Shown here one piece after another: positions 1 to 5,630 of a stretch of DNA of 5,630 bases. The DNA is from Bacillota bacterium. GTDB lineage: Bacteria > Bacillota > Clostridia > Peptostreptococcales > Anaerovoracaceae. The position numbers and the translations under genes were made by a program. The notes below the pieces were generated by a model. It was not told the origin of the DNA. It did no database searches and saw only the letters and a list, made by a program, of their open reading frames with translations. How positions within the stretch are numbered: the first letter of the stretch is position 1; every line of letters starts with the position of its first letter. The stretch is from NCBI GenBank assembly GCA_017431395.1, contig JAFRLD010000092.1, forward strand, positions 1 through 5,630, given 5' to 3'.

Positions 1-34
1 AAAATACTGCGATCTTTACAAAAAATCCGCCTGG

Positions 35-93
35 GCTGTGCTGAGATTCCAATAATTGACAGCTGATCCAAGACAAATCAGCCAGCATTTTTT
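35..93 (+). terminator. Candidate terminator beyond the purB 3' end, with alternative pairings
   Basis: This stretch lies in the 100-base non-coding left edge, downstream of purB. GCTG (35-38) plus GCTGA (40-44), with T39 bulged, can pair with TCAGC (78-82) plus CAGC (83-86). The stem is 9 bp and is followed almost at once by six T residues (88-93), which is the layout of an intrinsic terminator for transcription entering from the left. A shorter hairpin, GCTGAT (62-67) with ATCAGC (77-82), uses the same right arm and excludes the long one. In the purB direction the same stem is followed, after a gap, by a T6 run (20-25 on the plus strand is A6), so it could also serve purB. The 33-base loop of the long form makes it less certain. 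No gene is visible in bases 1-100. Confidence 0.35.
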
Positions 94-100
94 CACGAAT

Positions 101-1531
101 TCACACGTTCACTTCCGCGGTGATCCCAAGCGCGTCTTTGTTCGCCTCGAGCAAAGGCTGGACCACGTCCGCCAGGAATTCCTCCGTCTGCTGCGGCGCC
201 CGGCCCACATAATTGGACGGATCCATCAGGGACTGCAGCTTGTCAAGGTCTGTGCCGAAGGCGGGGTCGCCCGCGATCCGCTCGAGCAGGTCGTTGTCCA
301 GGCCTTCTTCCTTGACCCTGCGGCCGGCGGCCATGGAGTGGACACGGATCTTCTCATGCAGTTCCTGCCGGTTGCCGCCATTCTTCACTGCATCCATCAT
401 GACATTTTCGGTAGCCATGAAGGGAAGCTCTGCCATCAGGCGCTTCTCGATGACCTTCGGGTAGACGACCAGGCCGTCCGCTACATTCATATACAGCGTC
501 AGAACGCCGTCCAGGGCAAGGAATGCCTCGCTGATGCTGACCCGCTTGTTGGCGGAATCGTCCAGGGTCCGCTCGAACCACTGGGTCGCTGCCGTGATCA
601 TCGGGTTCATGCAGTCGCTGATGATATAGTTGGAGATGGCCGCGATCCGTTCGCTTCGCATCGGGTTGCGCTTGTAAGCCATGGCGGAGGATCCGATCTG
701 GCCTTTCTCGAACGGCTCTTCCACTTCCTTCAGGTGCTGCAGCAGCCGGATGTCGTTGGAGAACTTGTGCGCGCTCTGGGCGATGCCGGCGAGGACCGCG
801 AGCACCCGGGAGTCGATCTTTCTGGAATAGGTCTGCCCGGAGACGGCATAGCAGGAGTCAAAGCCCATCTTCTGGGCGATCTTCTGATCTAACTGCTTGC
901 ACTTCTCATGGTCCCCTTCGAACAGTTCCAGGAAGCTGGCCTGGGTACCGGTAGTCCCTTTGGAACCGAGCAGTTTCAGTGAGCCGATCAGATAGTCGAG
1001 ATCCTCCAGGTCAAAGGTAAGATCCTGCAGCCAGAGGCAGGCCCTCTTGCCCACGGTGGTCGGCTGGGCCGGCTGGAAGTGGGTGAAAGCCAGAGTCGGC
1101 ATCGATTTGTATTCATCCGCGAACTTAGCCAGGGCAGCGATCACGTTGATGAGTTTTTTTCGGATCAGCTGCAGGCCTTCCCGCATGATGATCAGGTCGG
1201 CGTTGTCGGTGACATAGCAGCTGGTCGCGCCCAGATGGATGATGCCTGCCGCGTCCGGGCACTGCAGCCCATATGCGTAAACGTGGCTCATGACATCGTG
1301 ACGAACGATCTTCTCCCGTGCCTTCGCCTCCTCATAGTTGATGTCCTCTATGTGTTCCTTCAGCTGGTCGACCTGCTCCTGCGTGACAGGAAGTCCCAGC
1401 TCCATCTCGGATTCGGCCAGGGCGATCCAAAGCCTGCGCCAGGTAGAGAACTTCTTATCGGGGGAAAACAGGTACTTCATTTCGGCTCCGGCATAGCGCT
1501 CGGAGAACGGGCTGGTATATTCGTTGTTCAT
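101..1531 (-). CDS. purB: Adenylosuccinate lyase, animal-like type
   Basis: This cytosolic homotetrameric lyase of the fumarase/aspartase superfamily acts twice in purine synthesis: SAICAR to AICAR plus fumarate, and adenylosuccinate to AMP plus fumarate. The 476-residue protein is full length. Visible motifs are R12-Y13 (substrate phosphate binding in relatives), RHD at 77-79, H99 in the IHLGATS block, THFQPAQPTT with H151 as the expected general-acid histidine, KGTTGTQASF, and the mobile signature loop GSSAMAYKRNPMRSE around 280-294, whose serine pair S281/S282 contains the catalytic serine. Many blocks match the human ADSL type as I remember it (for example QWFERTLDDSAN and PFMATEN), unlike the shorter B. 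subtilis form. The start ATG is supported by family-like N-terminal sequence (YTSPFSERYA) and by AGGAGGT just upstream, although the spacing is only about 4 bases. The gene is divergent from asnS and has its own promoter. No defect is visible. Confidence 0.96.
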   Translation of the reverse strand: MNNEYTSPFSERYAGAEMKYLFSPDKKFSTWRRLWIALAESEMELGLPVTQEQVDQLKEHIEDINYEEAKAREKIVRHDVMSHVYAYGLQCPDAAGIIHLGATSCYVTDNADLIIMREGLQLIRKKLINVIAALAKFADEYKSMPTLAFTHFQPAQPTTVGKRACLWLQDLTFDLEDLDYLIGSLKLLGSKGTTGTQASFLELFEGDHEKCKQLDQKIAQKMGFDSCYAVSGQTYSRKIDSRVLAVLAGIAQSAHKFSNDIRLLQHLKEVEEPFEKGQIGSSAMAYKRNPMRSERIAAISNYIISDCMNPMITAATQWFERTLDDSANKRVSISEAFLALDGVLTLYMNVADGLVVYPKVIEKRLMAELPFMATENVMMDAVKNGGNRQELHEKIRVHSMAAGRRVKEEGLDNDLLERIAGDPAFGTDLDKLQSLMDPSNYVGRAPQQTEEFLADVVQPLLEANKDALGITAEVNV

Positions 1532-1534
1532 AGG

Positions 1535-1541
1535 ACCTCCT
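1535..1541 (-). promoter_or_regulatory. purB ribosome binding site with short spacing
   Basis: Read on the minus strand this is AGGAGGT, a near-perfect anti-Shine-Dalgarno match. Only about four bases (TCCT) lie between its GGAGG core and the ATG, closer than the 8 bases at the EF-G-like gene. The next in-frame ATG (Met18) would remove conserved N-terminal residues, so the first ATG remains the best start. Confidence 0.75.
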
Positions 1542-1574
1542 GCGGGTTCTGATCATGTGTCGGTTGCTTCTCCA

Positions 1575-1603
1575 ATTGTACCATAAGATGCCGCTGAATA
1601 GTA
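1575..1603 (-). promoter_or_regulatory. purB promoter, extended -10 type
   Basis: On the minus strand, TACAAT (plus-strand 1575-1580) is preceded by TGG (1581-1583), giving a TGn extended -10. The hexamer 17 bp upstream (1598-1603, TACTAT) is a poor -35, so recognition would rest on the extended -10. The predicted transcript start is near 1568, giving a leader of about 37 nt, too short for a purine riboswitch. This is by motif reading only. Confidence 0.55.
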
Positions 1604-1613
1604 TCCTGTCTTG

Positions 1614-1623
1614 AAATCGATTT
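1614..1623. promoter_or_regulatory. 10-bp palindrome between divergent promoters
   Basis: AAATCGATTT is a perfect 10-bp palindrome located upstream of both the asnS -35 (1628) and the weak purB -35 region (1598-1603). Its position would suit an operator acting on either promoter, but it matches no regulator box I recognise and a 10-bp palindrome can occur by chance. Confidence 0.2.
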
Positions 1624-1627
1624 TCTG

Positions 1628-1656
1628 TTGAGCATGCATGGAAATTGTGTTAGAAT
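1628..1656 (+). promoter_or_regulatory. asnS promoter
   Basis: TTGAGC (1628-1633), a 17-bp spacer, then TAGAAT (1651-1656) preceded by TGT, a TGn extended -10. This fits a sigma-A-type promoter with the expected start near 1663. It fires away from the purB promoter, with the two predicted start sites about 95 bp apart. Confidence 0.65.
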
Positions 1657-1662
1657 CAAGGT

Positions 1663-1697
1663 TGCCGACTGTCGCCGGCATCTTTTCGTGCGCGGCA
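1663..1697 (+). other. Small hairpin(s) in the asnS leader
   Basis: TGCCG (1663-1667) can pair with CGGCA at 1676-1680 (8-base loop, followed by ATCTTTTC) or with a second CGGCA at 1693-1697. The two 5-bp pairings exclude each other and lie within the roughly 60-nt predicted leader. There is no T-box: the leader is too short, and no T-box TGGNACCGCG-like element is present. A regulatory role is only a possibility. Confidence 0.25.
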
Positions 1698-1709
1698 GAA
1701 CAAAACAAT

Positions 1710-1715
1710 AAGGAG
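1710..1715 (+). promoter_or_regulatory. asnS ribosome binding site
   Basis: AAGGAG is followed by 7 bases and then the asnS ATG at 1723. An earlier, out-of-frame ATG at 1718 sits only two bases after the GGAG and opens a five-codon frame that ends at 1735. The site therefore favours 1723 as the true start. Confidence 0.8.
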
Positions 1716-1722
1716 AAATGAG

Positions 1723-3117
1723 ATGGCAGAGGTAACAGTCAGACAGCTGTATAGGGAAACACAAAAGTTCGCAGAGCAGGAGATCACCGTCCGGGGCTGG
1801 ATCAGGACCAACCGGGGATCGAACAAGTTCGGATTCATCGAACTGAACGACGGATCTTTTTTCAAGTCGATCCAGGTAGTATATGAAGCGGAGCTTCTGG
1901 AGAATTTCGGAGAGATCAGCAAAGCACCGATCTCGGCTGCATTGAACGTTACGGGTCAGTTCGTCCTGACGCCGGAAGCGAAGCAGCCTTTTGAGATCAA
2001 GGCGAAGAGCGTAGTGATCGAGGCGGATTCCGCGGCGGACTATCCTTTGCAGAAGAAGAGACATTCCATGGAATTCCTGCGGGAGATCGCACATCTGCGT
2101 CCGAGGAGCAATACGTTCTCTGCTGTTTTCAGAGTCCGGTCTCTGGTGGCTTATGCACTGCATGAGTTCTTCCAGCAGAGAGGATTCGTTTATGTGCATA
2201 CACCGCTCATCACCGCCAGCGATGCGGAGGGCGCCGGCGAGATGTTCCAGGTGACGACGCTCGATCTGAACGATCCGCCGAGAACCGAGGATGGACAGAT
2301 CGATTATAATGAAGACTTTTTTGGCAAGAAGACCTGTCTGACGGTCAGCGGACAGCTCGAAGGCGAGATCTTCGCCATGGCGTTCCGTGACATCTACACC
2401 TTCGGGCCCACCTTCCGGGCAGAGAACTCCAACACCCAGCGGCACGCTTCTGAGTTCTGGATGATCGAGCCGGAAATGGCGTTCTGCGATCTGAAGGGAA
2501 ACATGGATGTGGCCGAGGATATGATCAAGTACGTGATCAACTACGTCCTGGAGAACGCTCCGGAGGAAATGGAGTTCTTCAATAAATTCGTCGATAAGGG
2601 ACTGCTCGAGCGCCTGGACAATATCGTCAGCTCCGATTTCGAGCGGATCACATATACGGAAGCGGTCCGGCTGCTTCAGGAATCCGGAGAAGAGTTCCAG
2701 TATCCGGTGGAATGGGGCATCGACCTGCAGACGGAGCATGAGCGCTACATCACCGAGAAGATCTTCAAGAAGCCCGTATTCGTTACGGACTATCCGAAGG
2801 AGATCAAGGCGTTCTACATGCGGCTGAACGACGACGGCAAGACCGTGGCAGCCTGTGACCTGCTGGTACCTGGCGTGGGCGAGATCATCGGCGGCAGCCA
2901 GAGGGAAGAGCGCTATGAGCTTCTGAAGAGCCGGATCGAAGAGATCGGCATGACCGAGCAGGACTACTGGTGGTATCTGGAGCTGCGTAAGTACGGCGGC
3001 GTAGTGCACTCCGGTTACGGCCTCGGCTTCGAGCGGATCATCATGTACATCACAGGCATGAGCAACATCCGCGACGTGCTCCCGTTCCCGCGGACGCCGA
3101 AGACATGTGAATTCTAA
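1723..3117 (+). CDS. asnS: Asparaginyl-tRNA synthetase
   Basis: This cytosolic class IIb aminoacyl-tRNA synthetase activates asparagine with ATP and loads it on tRNA-Asn; family members act as dimers. The 464-residue protein is full length. An N-terminal OB-fold anticodon-binding domain covers about residues 17-105 ([20 protein letters not shown] near its start). The class II catalytic core follows. Motif 1 ends near P161 ([11 protein letters not shown]). Motif 2 is [21 protein letters not shown] from about residue 231. Motif 3 is [21 protein letters not shown] from 431, with the ATP-binding arginine at R438. The inserted segment around 180-215 (DPPRTEDG...[18 protein letters not shown]) and the C-terminal FPRTP are typical of AsnRS rather than AspRS. 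Its own promoter and RBS lie upstream. It is followed by a promoter-bearing gap before the EF-G-like gene, so it is probably monocistronic, with read-through possible because no strong terminator is seen after it. Confidence 0.96.
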   Translation: MAEVTVRQLYRETQKFAEQEITVRGWIRTNRGSNKFGFIELNDGSFFKSIQVVYEAELLENFGEISKAPISAALNVTGQFVLTPEAKQPFEIKAKSVVIEADSAADYPLQKKRHSMEFLREIAHLRPRSNTFSAVFRVRSLVAYALHEFFQQRGFVYVHTPLITASDAEGAGEMFQVTTLDLNDPPRTEDGQIDYNEDFFGKKTCLTVSGQLEGEIFAMAFRDIYTFGPTFRAENSNTQRHASEFWMIEPEMAFCDLKGNMDVAEDMIKYVINYVLENAPEEMEFFNKFVDKGLLERLDNIVSSDFERITYTEAVRLLQESGEEFQYPVEWGIDLQTEHERYITEKIFKKPVFVTDYPKEIKAFYMRLNDDGKTVAACDLLVPGVGEIIGGSQREERYELLKSRIEEIGMTEQDYWWYLELRKYGGVVHSGYGLGFERIIMYITGMSNIRDVLPFPRTPKTCEF

Positions 3118-3139
3118 GCAAAGGCTGGTCCACCTTTGT
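3118..3139 (+). terminator. Weak stem-loop after asnS
   Basis: CAAAGG (3119-3124) pairs with CCTTTG (3133-3138) over an 8-base loop, with a possible extra G-T wobble at the base. It is followed by A residues rather than T residues, so it is not a standard intrinsic terminator. Some asnS transcripts may read into the next gene. Confidence 0.2.
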
Positions 3140-3148
3140 AAAAAACCA

Positions 3149-3177
3149 TTGCTATGGCAACCCTGCGATGGTACAAT
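3149..3177 (+). promoter_or_regulatory. Promoter of the EF-G-like gene
   Basis: TTGCTA (3149-3154), a 17-bp spacer, and TACAAT (3172-3177) preceded by TGG, giving an extended -10. This is the best promoter in the window. The ten bases ATGGTACAAT are identical to those at the purB promoter. TTGC (3149-3152) and GCAA (3157-3160) form a small inverted repeat over the -35. The predicted start near 3184 gives a leader of about 58 nt. Confidence 0.75.
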
Positions 3178-3197
3178 AACTTTGTATGTGAATAAAC

Positions 3198-3210
3198 GTG
3201 GCGATGCCAC
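3198..3210 (+). other. Short hairpin in the leader of the EF-G-like gene
   Basis: GTGGC and GCCAC form a 5-bp stem with a GAT loop in the predicted leader, 16 bases before the Shine-Dalgarno sequence. It may stabilise the 5' end of the mRNA. It does not mask the RBS and no riboswitch structure is evident. Confidence 0.25.
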
Positions 3211-3226
3211 ATAAAGAAATATTATT

Positions 3227-3233
3227 AGGAGGT
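3227..3233 (+). promoter_or_regulatory. Strong RBS of the EF-G-like gene
   Basis: AGGAGGT is a perfect Shine-Dalgarno sequence with 8 bases to the ATG at 3242, in an A/T-rich, unstructured stretch. It suggests efficient translation and fixes the start. Confidence 0.85.
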
Positions 3234-3241
3234 CTCATTTA

Positions 3242-5185
3242 ATGAAGGGCTATAAAGGCGAAAACATCAGAAACATCGCGCTGGTAGGACACGGTGGTAC
3301 CGGTAAGACCACGTTCCTGGAAGCAGGACTGCTGGCAACAGGCGTTATCAGCAGACTGGGAAGGGTCGAAGACGGGCAGACCGTATCTGACTATGACAAG
3401 ATGGAGATCGGCAAGGGATATTCCATCAACTCCACCGTTGTTCCGGTAGAGTTCAATAAGGTCAAGCTCAATTTCGTTGACACACCGGGATCCTTCGACT
3501 TCGTAGGAGAAGTCAATTCCGCTCTGAGAGCTGTGGAAGCGGCTGCGATCATGGTCGATGCTTCCTCCGGCGTACAGGTCGGTACAGAGAAGGCTTGGGA
3601 ATCCTGCAAGAAGTTCGGAGTTCCGAGGTTCTTCCTGATCAACAAGATCGACAAGGACAATGTGAACTTGGATGAGACCATTCAGGAACTGAAGGATAAG
3701 TTCGGAAGCTCCGTCGTCACACTGGATGACAGAGAAGCCATGGAAGAGGAAATCGCCGGAACCGACGAGGAACTCATGGAATACTATTTCGAGAACATGG
3801 AGCTGACCGATGAGATGTTCGCGAAGGGCCTGTCAAAGGGCATCGGCACCGGCGACATCGTTCCGGTATTCTCCTGCTCCGCTATGACCGGCGACGGCAT
3901 CAAGGAAGTTCTCCAGCAGTTCATCGATTTCGTTCCGAAGCCAGCAGACCACGAGCCGTATGCGGCAGTAGATGACTCCGGCGCAGACATCGAAGTTGCG
4001 GTCGATCCGGCAGGCAAGCCGGCAGTGTTCATCTTCAAGACACTGGCTGACTCCTTCCTCGGCAAGATCTCCCTGGCTAAGGTCATCAGCGGCACCATCA
4101 AGTCCGGAATGCCGATCTACAATGCGGCCTCCGAGAAGGATGAGAAGCTGGGATCCCTGTTCTATGTCAGAGGTAAGAACCAGGAAGATGCTCCGGAAGT
4201 TCCGGCAGGCGATATCGTAGCTATTGGTAAGCTGCAGAACACGAAGACAGGCGACACGCTCTGCGAGAAGGCGAACATCATCAAGTTCCCGCCGGTGGAA
4301 TTCCCATCCCCGACCCTGTATCAGGCAGTCGAGCCGGCTAAGAGCGGCGACGATGAGAAGATGGGTTCCGGCCTGAAGAGACTGATGGAGGAGGATCCGT
4401 CCTTCGTTCTCGAGAACAACATCGAGACACATCAGACACTGATCGGCGGCCAGGGCGAGATCCAGCTGAACATCATGAAGGATAAGCTTAAGGATAAGTT
4501 CGGCGTGGACGTCAATACCGTTCCGCAGAAGATCGCTTACAGAGAGACCATCAAGGGTAATTCCGATGTTCAGGGTAAGCATAAGAAGCAGACCGGCGGT
4601 GCAGGACAGTACGGTGACGTTTGGATCCGGTTCTCCCCGTCGCAGGAAGAATTCGAGTTCGGCGAAGAGCTGTTCGGCGGATCCGTTCCAAAGAACTATG
4701 TACCGGCCGTTGAGAAGGGCCTGAGAGAGTGCATGGAGAAGGGCCCGCTCGCAGGCTGCAAGGTACAGAACGTCAAGGCGATCCTGTACGATGGTTCCTA
4801 TCATGAAGTAGACTCCAACGAAATGGCATTCAAGATCGCTGCTTCCCTGGCATTCAAGAAGGGTATCGCAGAGGCTAAGCCGTGCCTGCTGGAGCCGATC
4901 ATGAAGCTCGAGATCCACGTACCGGACGACTTCGTCGGTGCAGTCATGGGCGACCTGCCGACCAGACGTGGCGCAGTTCTGGGCATGGAGCCGGTACACG
5001 GCGGCGGCCAGAAGCTGATGGCGGAAGCACCGCAGGCGGAGCTGCTCGACTACGCGATCGCTCTGAGAACCATGACACAGGCGAGAGGCGTGTTCAAGAT
5101 GGAATTCTCCAAGTATGAGGAAGTTCCGTCCAACATCGCTCAGAAGATCATCGACGATTACAAGAAAGAACAGGAATCCAAATAA
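3242..5185 (+). CDS. EF-G-like translational GTPase with short G' region
   Basis: This 647-residue protein is an elongation factor G paralogue of the EF-G-2-like group. Domain order is complete: G domain about 1-250, domain II from about 259, III from about 355, IV about 438-554, V from 555. GTPase motifs are G1 GHGGTGKT (16-23; canonical EF-G has AHIDAGKT), G3 DTPG (80-83), G4 NKID (134-137) and G5 SA (213-214). Ser84 replaces the switch II histidine of DTPGH, and Ser61 replaces the switch I threonine of RGITI. Only about 75 residues separate G4 from G5, roughly 40 fewer than in canonical EF-G, so the G' subdomain is reduced. Domain IV keeps GGAGQYG (452-458) and the tip loop GSYH (518-521), which points to retained ribosomal A-site insertion. 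No rpsL, rpsG or tuf gene is adjacent. Lysine codons are overwhelmingly AAG and isoleucine ATC, and with the strong promoter and RBS this suggests high expression. Whether it is the main translocase or an accessory factor cannot be told here. Confidence 0.92.
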   Translation: MKGYKGENIRNIALVGHGGTGKTTFLEAGLLATGVISRLGRVEDGQTVSDYDKMEIGKGYSINSTVVPVEFNKVKLNFVDTPGSFDFVGEVNSALRAVEAAAIMVDASSGVQVGTEKAWESCKKFGVPRFFLINKIDKDNVNLDETIQELKDKFGSSVVTLDDREAMEEEIAGTDEELMEYYFENMELTDEMFAKGLSKGIGTGDIVPVFSCSAMTGDGIKEVLQQFIDFVPKPADHEPYAAVDDSGADIEVAVDPAGKPAVFIFKTLADSFLGKISLAKVISGTIKSGMPIYNAASEKDEKLGSLFYVRGKNQEDAPEVPAGDIVAIGKLQNTKTGDTLCEKANIIKFPPVEFPSPTLYQAVEPAKSGDDEKMGSGLKRLMEEDPSFVLENNIETHQTLIGGQGEIQLNIMKDKLKDKFGVDVNTVPQKIAYRETIKGNSDVQGKHKKQTGGAGQYGDVWIRFSPSQEEFEFGEELFGGSVPKNYVPAVEKGLRECMEKGPLAGCKVQNVKAILYDGSYHEVDSNEMAFKIAASLAFKKGIAEAKPCLLEPIMKLEIHVPDDFVGAVMGDLPTRRGAVLGMEPVHGGGQKLMAEAPQAELLDYAIALRTMTQARGVFKMEFSKYEEVPSNIAQKIIDDYKKEQESK

Positions 5186-5195
5186 AGACATACAT

Positions 5196-5209
5196 GCCGA
5201 CAAAACGGC
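5196..5209 (+). other. Minor hairpin before the main terminator
   Basis: GCCG (5196-5199) and CGGC (5206-5209) enclose ACAAAA. This weak 4-bp stem lies between the stop codon and the main terminator and has no T-run. It may be incidental. Confidence 0.15.
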
Positions 5210-5216
5210 TGAATCT

Positions 5217-5250
5217 AAACTGCCGGGCCCGAATGAGCCCGGCAGTTTTT
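5217..5250 (+). terminator. Strong intrinsic terminator after the EF-G-like gene
   Basis: AAACTGCCGGGC (5217-5228) and GCCCGGCAGTTT (5237-5248) form a perfect 12-bp stem with an 8-base loop (CCGAATGA), and the stem runs into a five-T tract (5246-5250). This is a textbook intrinsic terminator, 31 bases after the stop codon. On the opposite strand only a short T-run follows, so it is mainly unidirectional. Confidence 0.93.
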
Positions 5251-5257
5251 AAAAAAG

Positions 5258-5263
5258 AGGGGG
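5258..5263 (+). promoter_or_regulatory. RBS of the lipoprotein gene
   Basis: AGGGGG, within GAGGGGG, lies 7 bases before the ATG at 5271 and supports that start. It begins only 8 bases after the preceding terminator T-run. Confidence 0.65.
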
Positions 5264-5270
5264 ACAAGAA

Positions 5271-5630
5271 ATGAAAGAAAAAAAAGAACTCAGACGGATA
5301 ATGATGCTGCTGTTCGTGGCAGTCGTACTATGCATCGGCCTGGCAGGCTGCGGGGATGCCTCCTCCGATGAAGCCGGTGCGGACGCGCAGATCCAGTATG
5401 CTCAGCCGGACAACCCTAATGCTGCATGGCCGGAGCCTGCGGCAGAGGCGGTCGCGGAGACGGCAGTCGGTGTTGTGGATCTGGCAACGGCCCCGGATTC
5501 TCCTGAATTCGTTGGCAAGATGAAAGAGGCGAAGAAGGCGGACCAGCTGTTCATCGTCGCCGGCCTCGGCAAGACGACCGCCTATGTTTCCATGCACCAG
5601 AAGGATGAGAACGGGAACTGGAAGCAGATC
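5271..5630 (+). CDS. Lipoprotein, probable L,D-transpeptidase-like (partial)
   Basis: The first 120 codons are present and the gene runs off the right edge. The N-terminus is a lipoprotein signal peptide: charged MKEKKELRR, hydrophobic core about 10-23, and lipobox LAGC with the lipidated cysteine at C27. The mature protein should be anchored to the outer face of the membrane. A low-complexity linker rich in Ala, Glu, Pro and Asp (about 28-72) follows. From about residue 76 the pattern SPEFVGKMKEAKKADQLFIV, then short strands ending in MHQKDENGNWKQI, resembles the segment that precedes the YkuD domain in clostridial L,D-transpeptidase-like proteins, which cross-link or modify peptidoglycan. 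The catalytic His/Cys motif would lie beyond the window, so this function is inferred from resemblance only. Start choice rests on the RBS and the well-formed signal peptide. No promoter of its own is evident between the terminator and the start. Confidence 0.8.
   Translation, partial: MKEKKELRRIMMLLFVAVVLCIGLAGCGDASSDEAGADAQIQYAQPDNPNAAWPEPAAEAVAETAVGVVDLATAPDSPEFVGKMKEAKKADQLFIVAGLGKTTAYVSMHQKDENGNWKQI

Noticed and set aside
56..892. A 278-codon plus-strand frame opposite purB
   Set aside because: It is antisense to conserved catalytic blocks of PurB, and no Shine-Dalgarno sequence precedes its start.
1532..1613. Purine riboswitch or PurR box upstream of purB
   Set aside because: The predicted purB leader is about 37 nt, too short for an aptamer, and no CGAA-N5-TTCG-type PurR box was seen in the intergenic region.
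1663..1722. T-box riboswitch upstream of asnS
   Set aside because: Some aminoacyl-tRNA synthetase genes in this phylum have one, but the predicted leader is about 60 nt and has neither a specifier stem nor the T-box consensus.
1718..1735. Five-codon upstream frame overlapping the asnS start
   Set aside because: Its ATG is only two bases from the Shine-Dalgarno core, too close for efficient initiation, and such a short frame is expected by chance.
1528..3210. A 560-codon open frame on the minus strand, antisense to all of asnS
   Set aside because: It lies opposite a well-supported AsnRS. Its translation has no recognisable domain and no good RBS, and the openness is explained by biased codon use in the sense gene.
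3242..5185. Tetracycline-resistance ribosomal protection protein (TetM/TetO type)
   Set aside because: Such proteins start with an AHVDAGKTT P-loop and keep RGITI and DTPGH. This protein has GHGGTGKT, KGYSI and DTPGS, and its domain IV tip is EF-G-like (GSYH).
3833..5203. A 456-codon open frame antisense to the EF-G-like gene
   Set aside because: It has the same cause: sense-strand codon bias leaves few antisense stops. The peptide is rich in Leu, Arg and Asp with no family resemblance, and it would overlap the real gene almost completely.

Overview
The window looks like ordinary chromosomal DNA of a moderately GC-rich Gram-positive anaerobe of the class Clostridia (Bacillota). This is inferred from strong AGGAGG-type ribosome binding sites, sigma-A-like promoters with TGn extended -10 elements, a clostridial-style AsnRS, an EF-G-2-like factor, and a lipoprotein start resembling clostridial L,D-transpeptidase-like proteins. 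I cannot fix the genus from sequence reading alone. There is no mobile element, CRISPR array, tRNA or rRNA, and no intergenic gap longer than about 200 bases.

Layout from left to right. Bases 1-100 are non-coding and hold a candidate terminator beyond the 3' end of purB. purB (101-1531, minus strand) encodes adenylosuccinate lyase of the type that closely resembles the animal enzyme. A 191-bp divergent intergenic region carries back-to-back promoters for purB and asnS and a 10-bp palindrome between them. asnS (1723-3117, plus) encodes asparaginyl-tRNA synthetase. A 124-bp gap contains the best promoter in the window, driving an EF-G-like translational GTPase (3242-5185, plus). A strong 12-bp stem-loop terminator follows. 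Only 20 bases after the T-run, a lipoprotein gene starts (5271) and runs off the right edge. Its visible part resembles the N-terminal region of secreted YkuD-type L,D-transpeptidase-like proteins.

Functionally this is a housekeeping neighbourhood: purine synthesis, tRNA charging and translation elongation, followed by a cell-envelope lipoprotein. The genes appear to be separate transcription units rather than one operon, because each of the three complete genes has its own promoter-like sequence.

The most interesting item is the EF-G-like protein. It has all five EF-G domains and an intact domain IV tip, but the segment that forms the G' subdomain is much shorter than in canonical EF-G. The switch II histidine is a serine and the switch I threonine is also a serine. 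The second point of note is the eukaryote-like character of the PurB protein. I did not find convincing evidence of a wholly new system.
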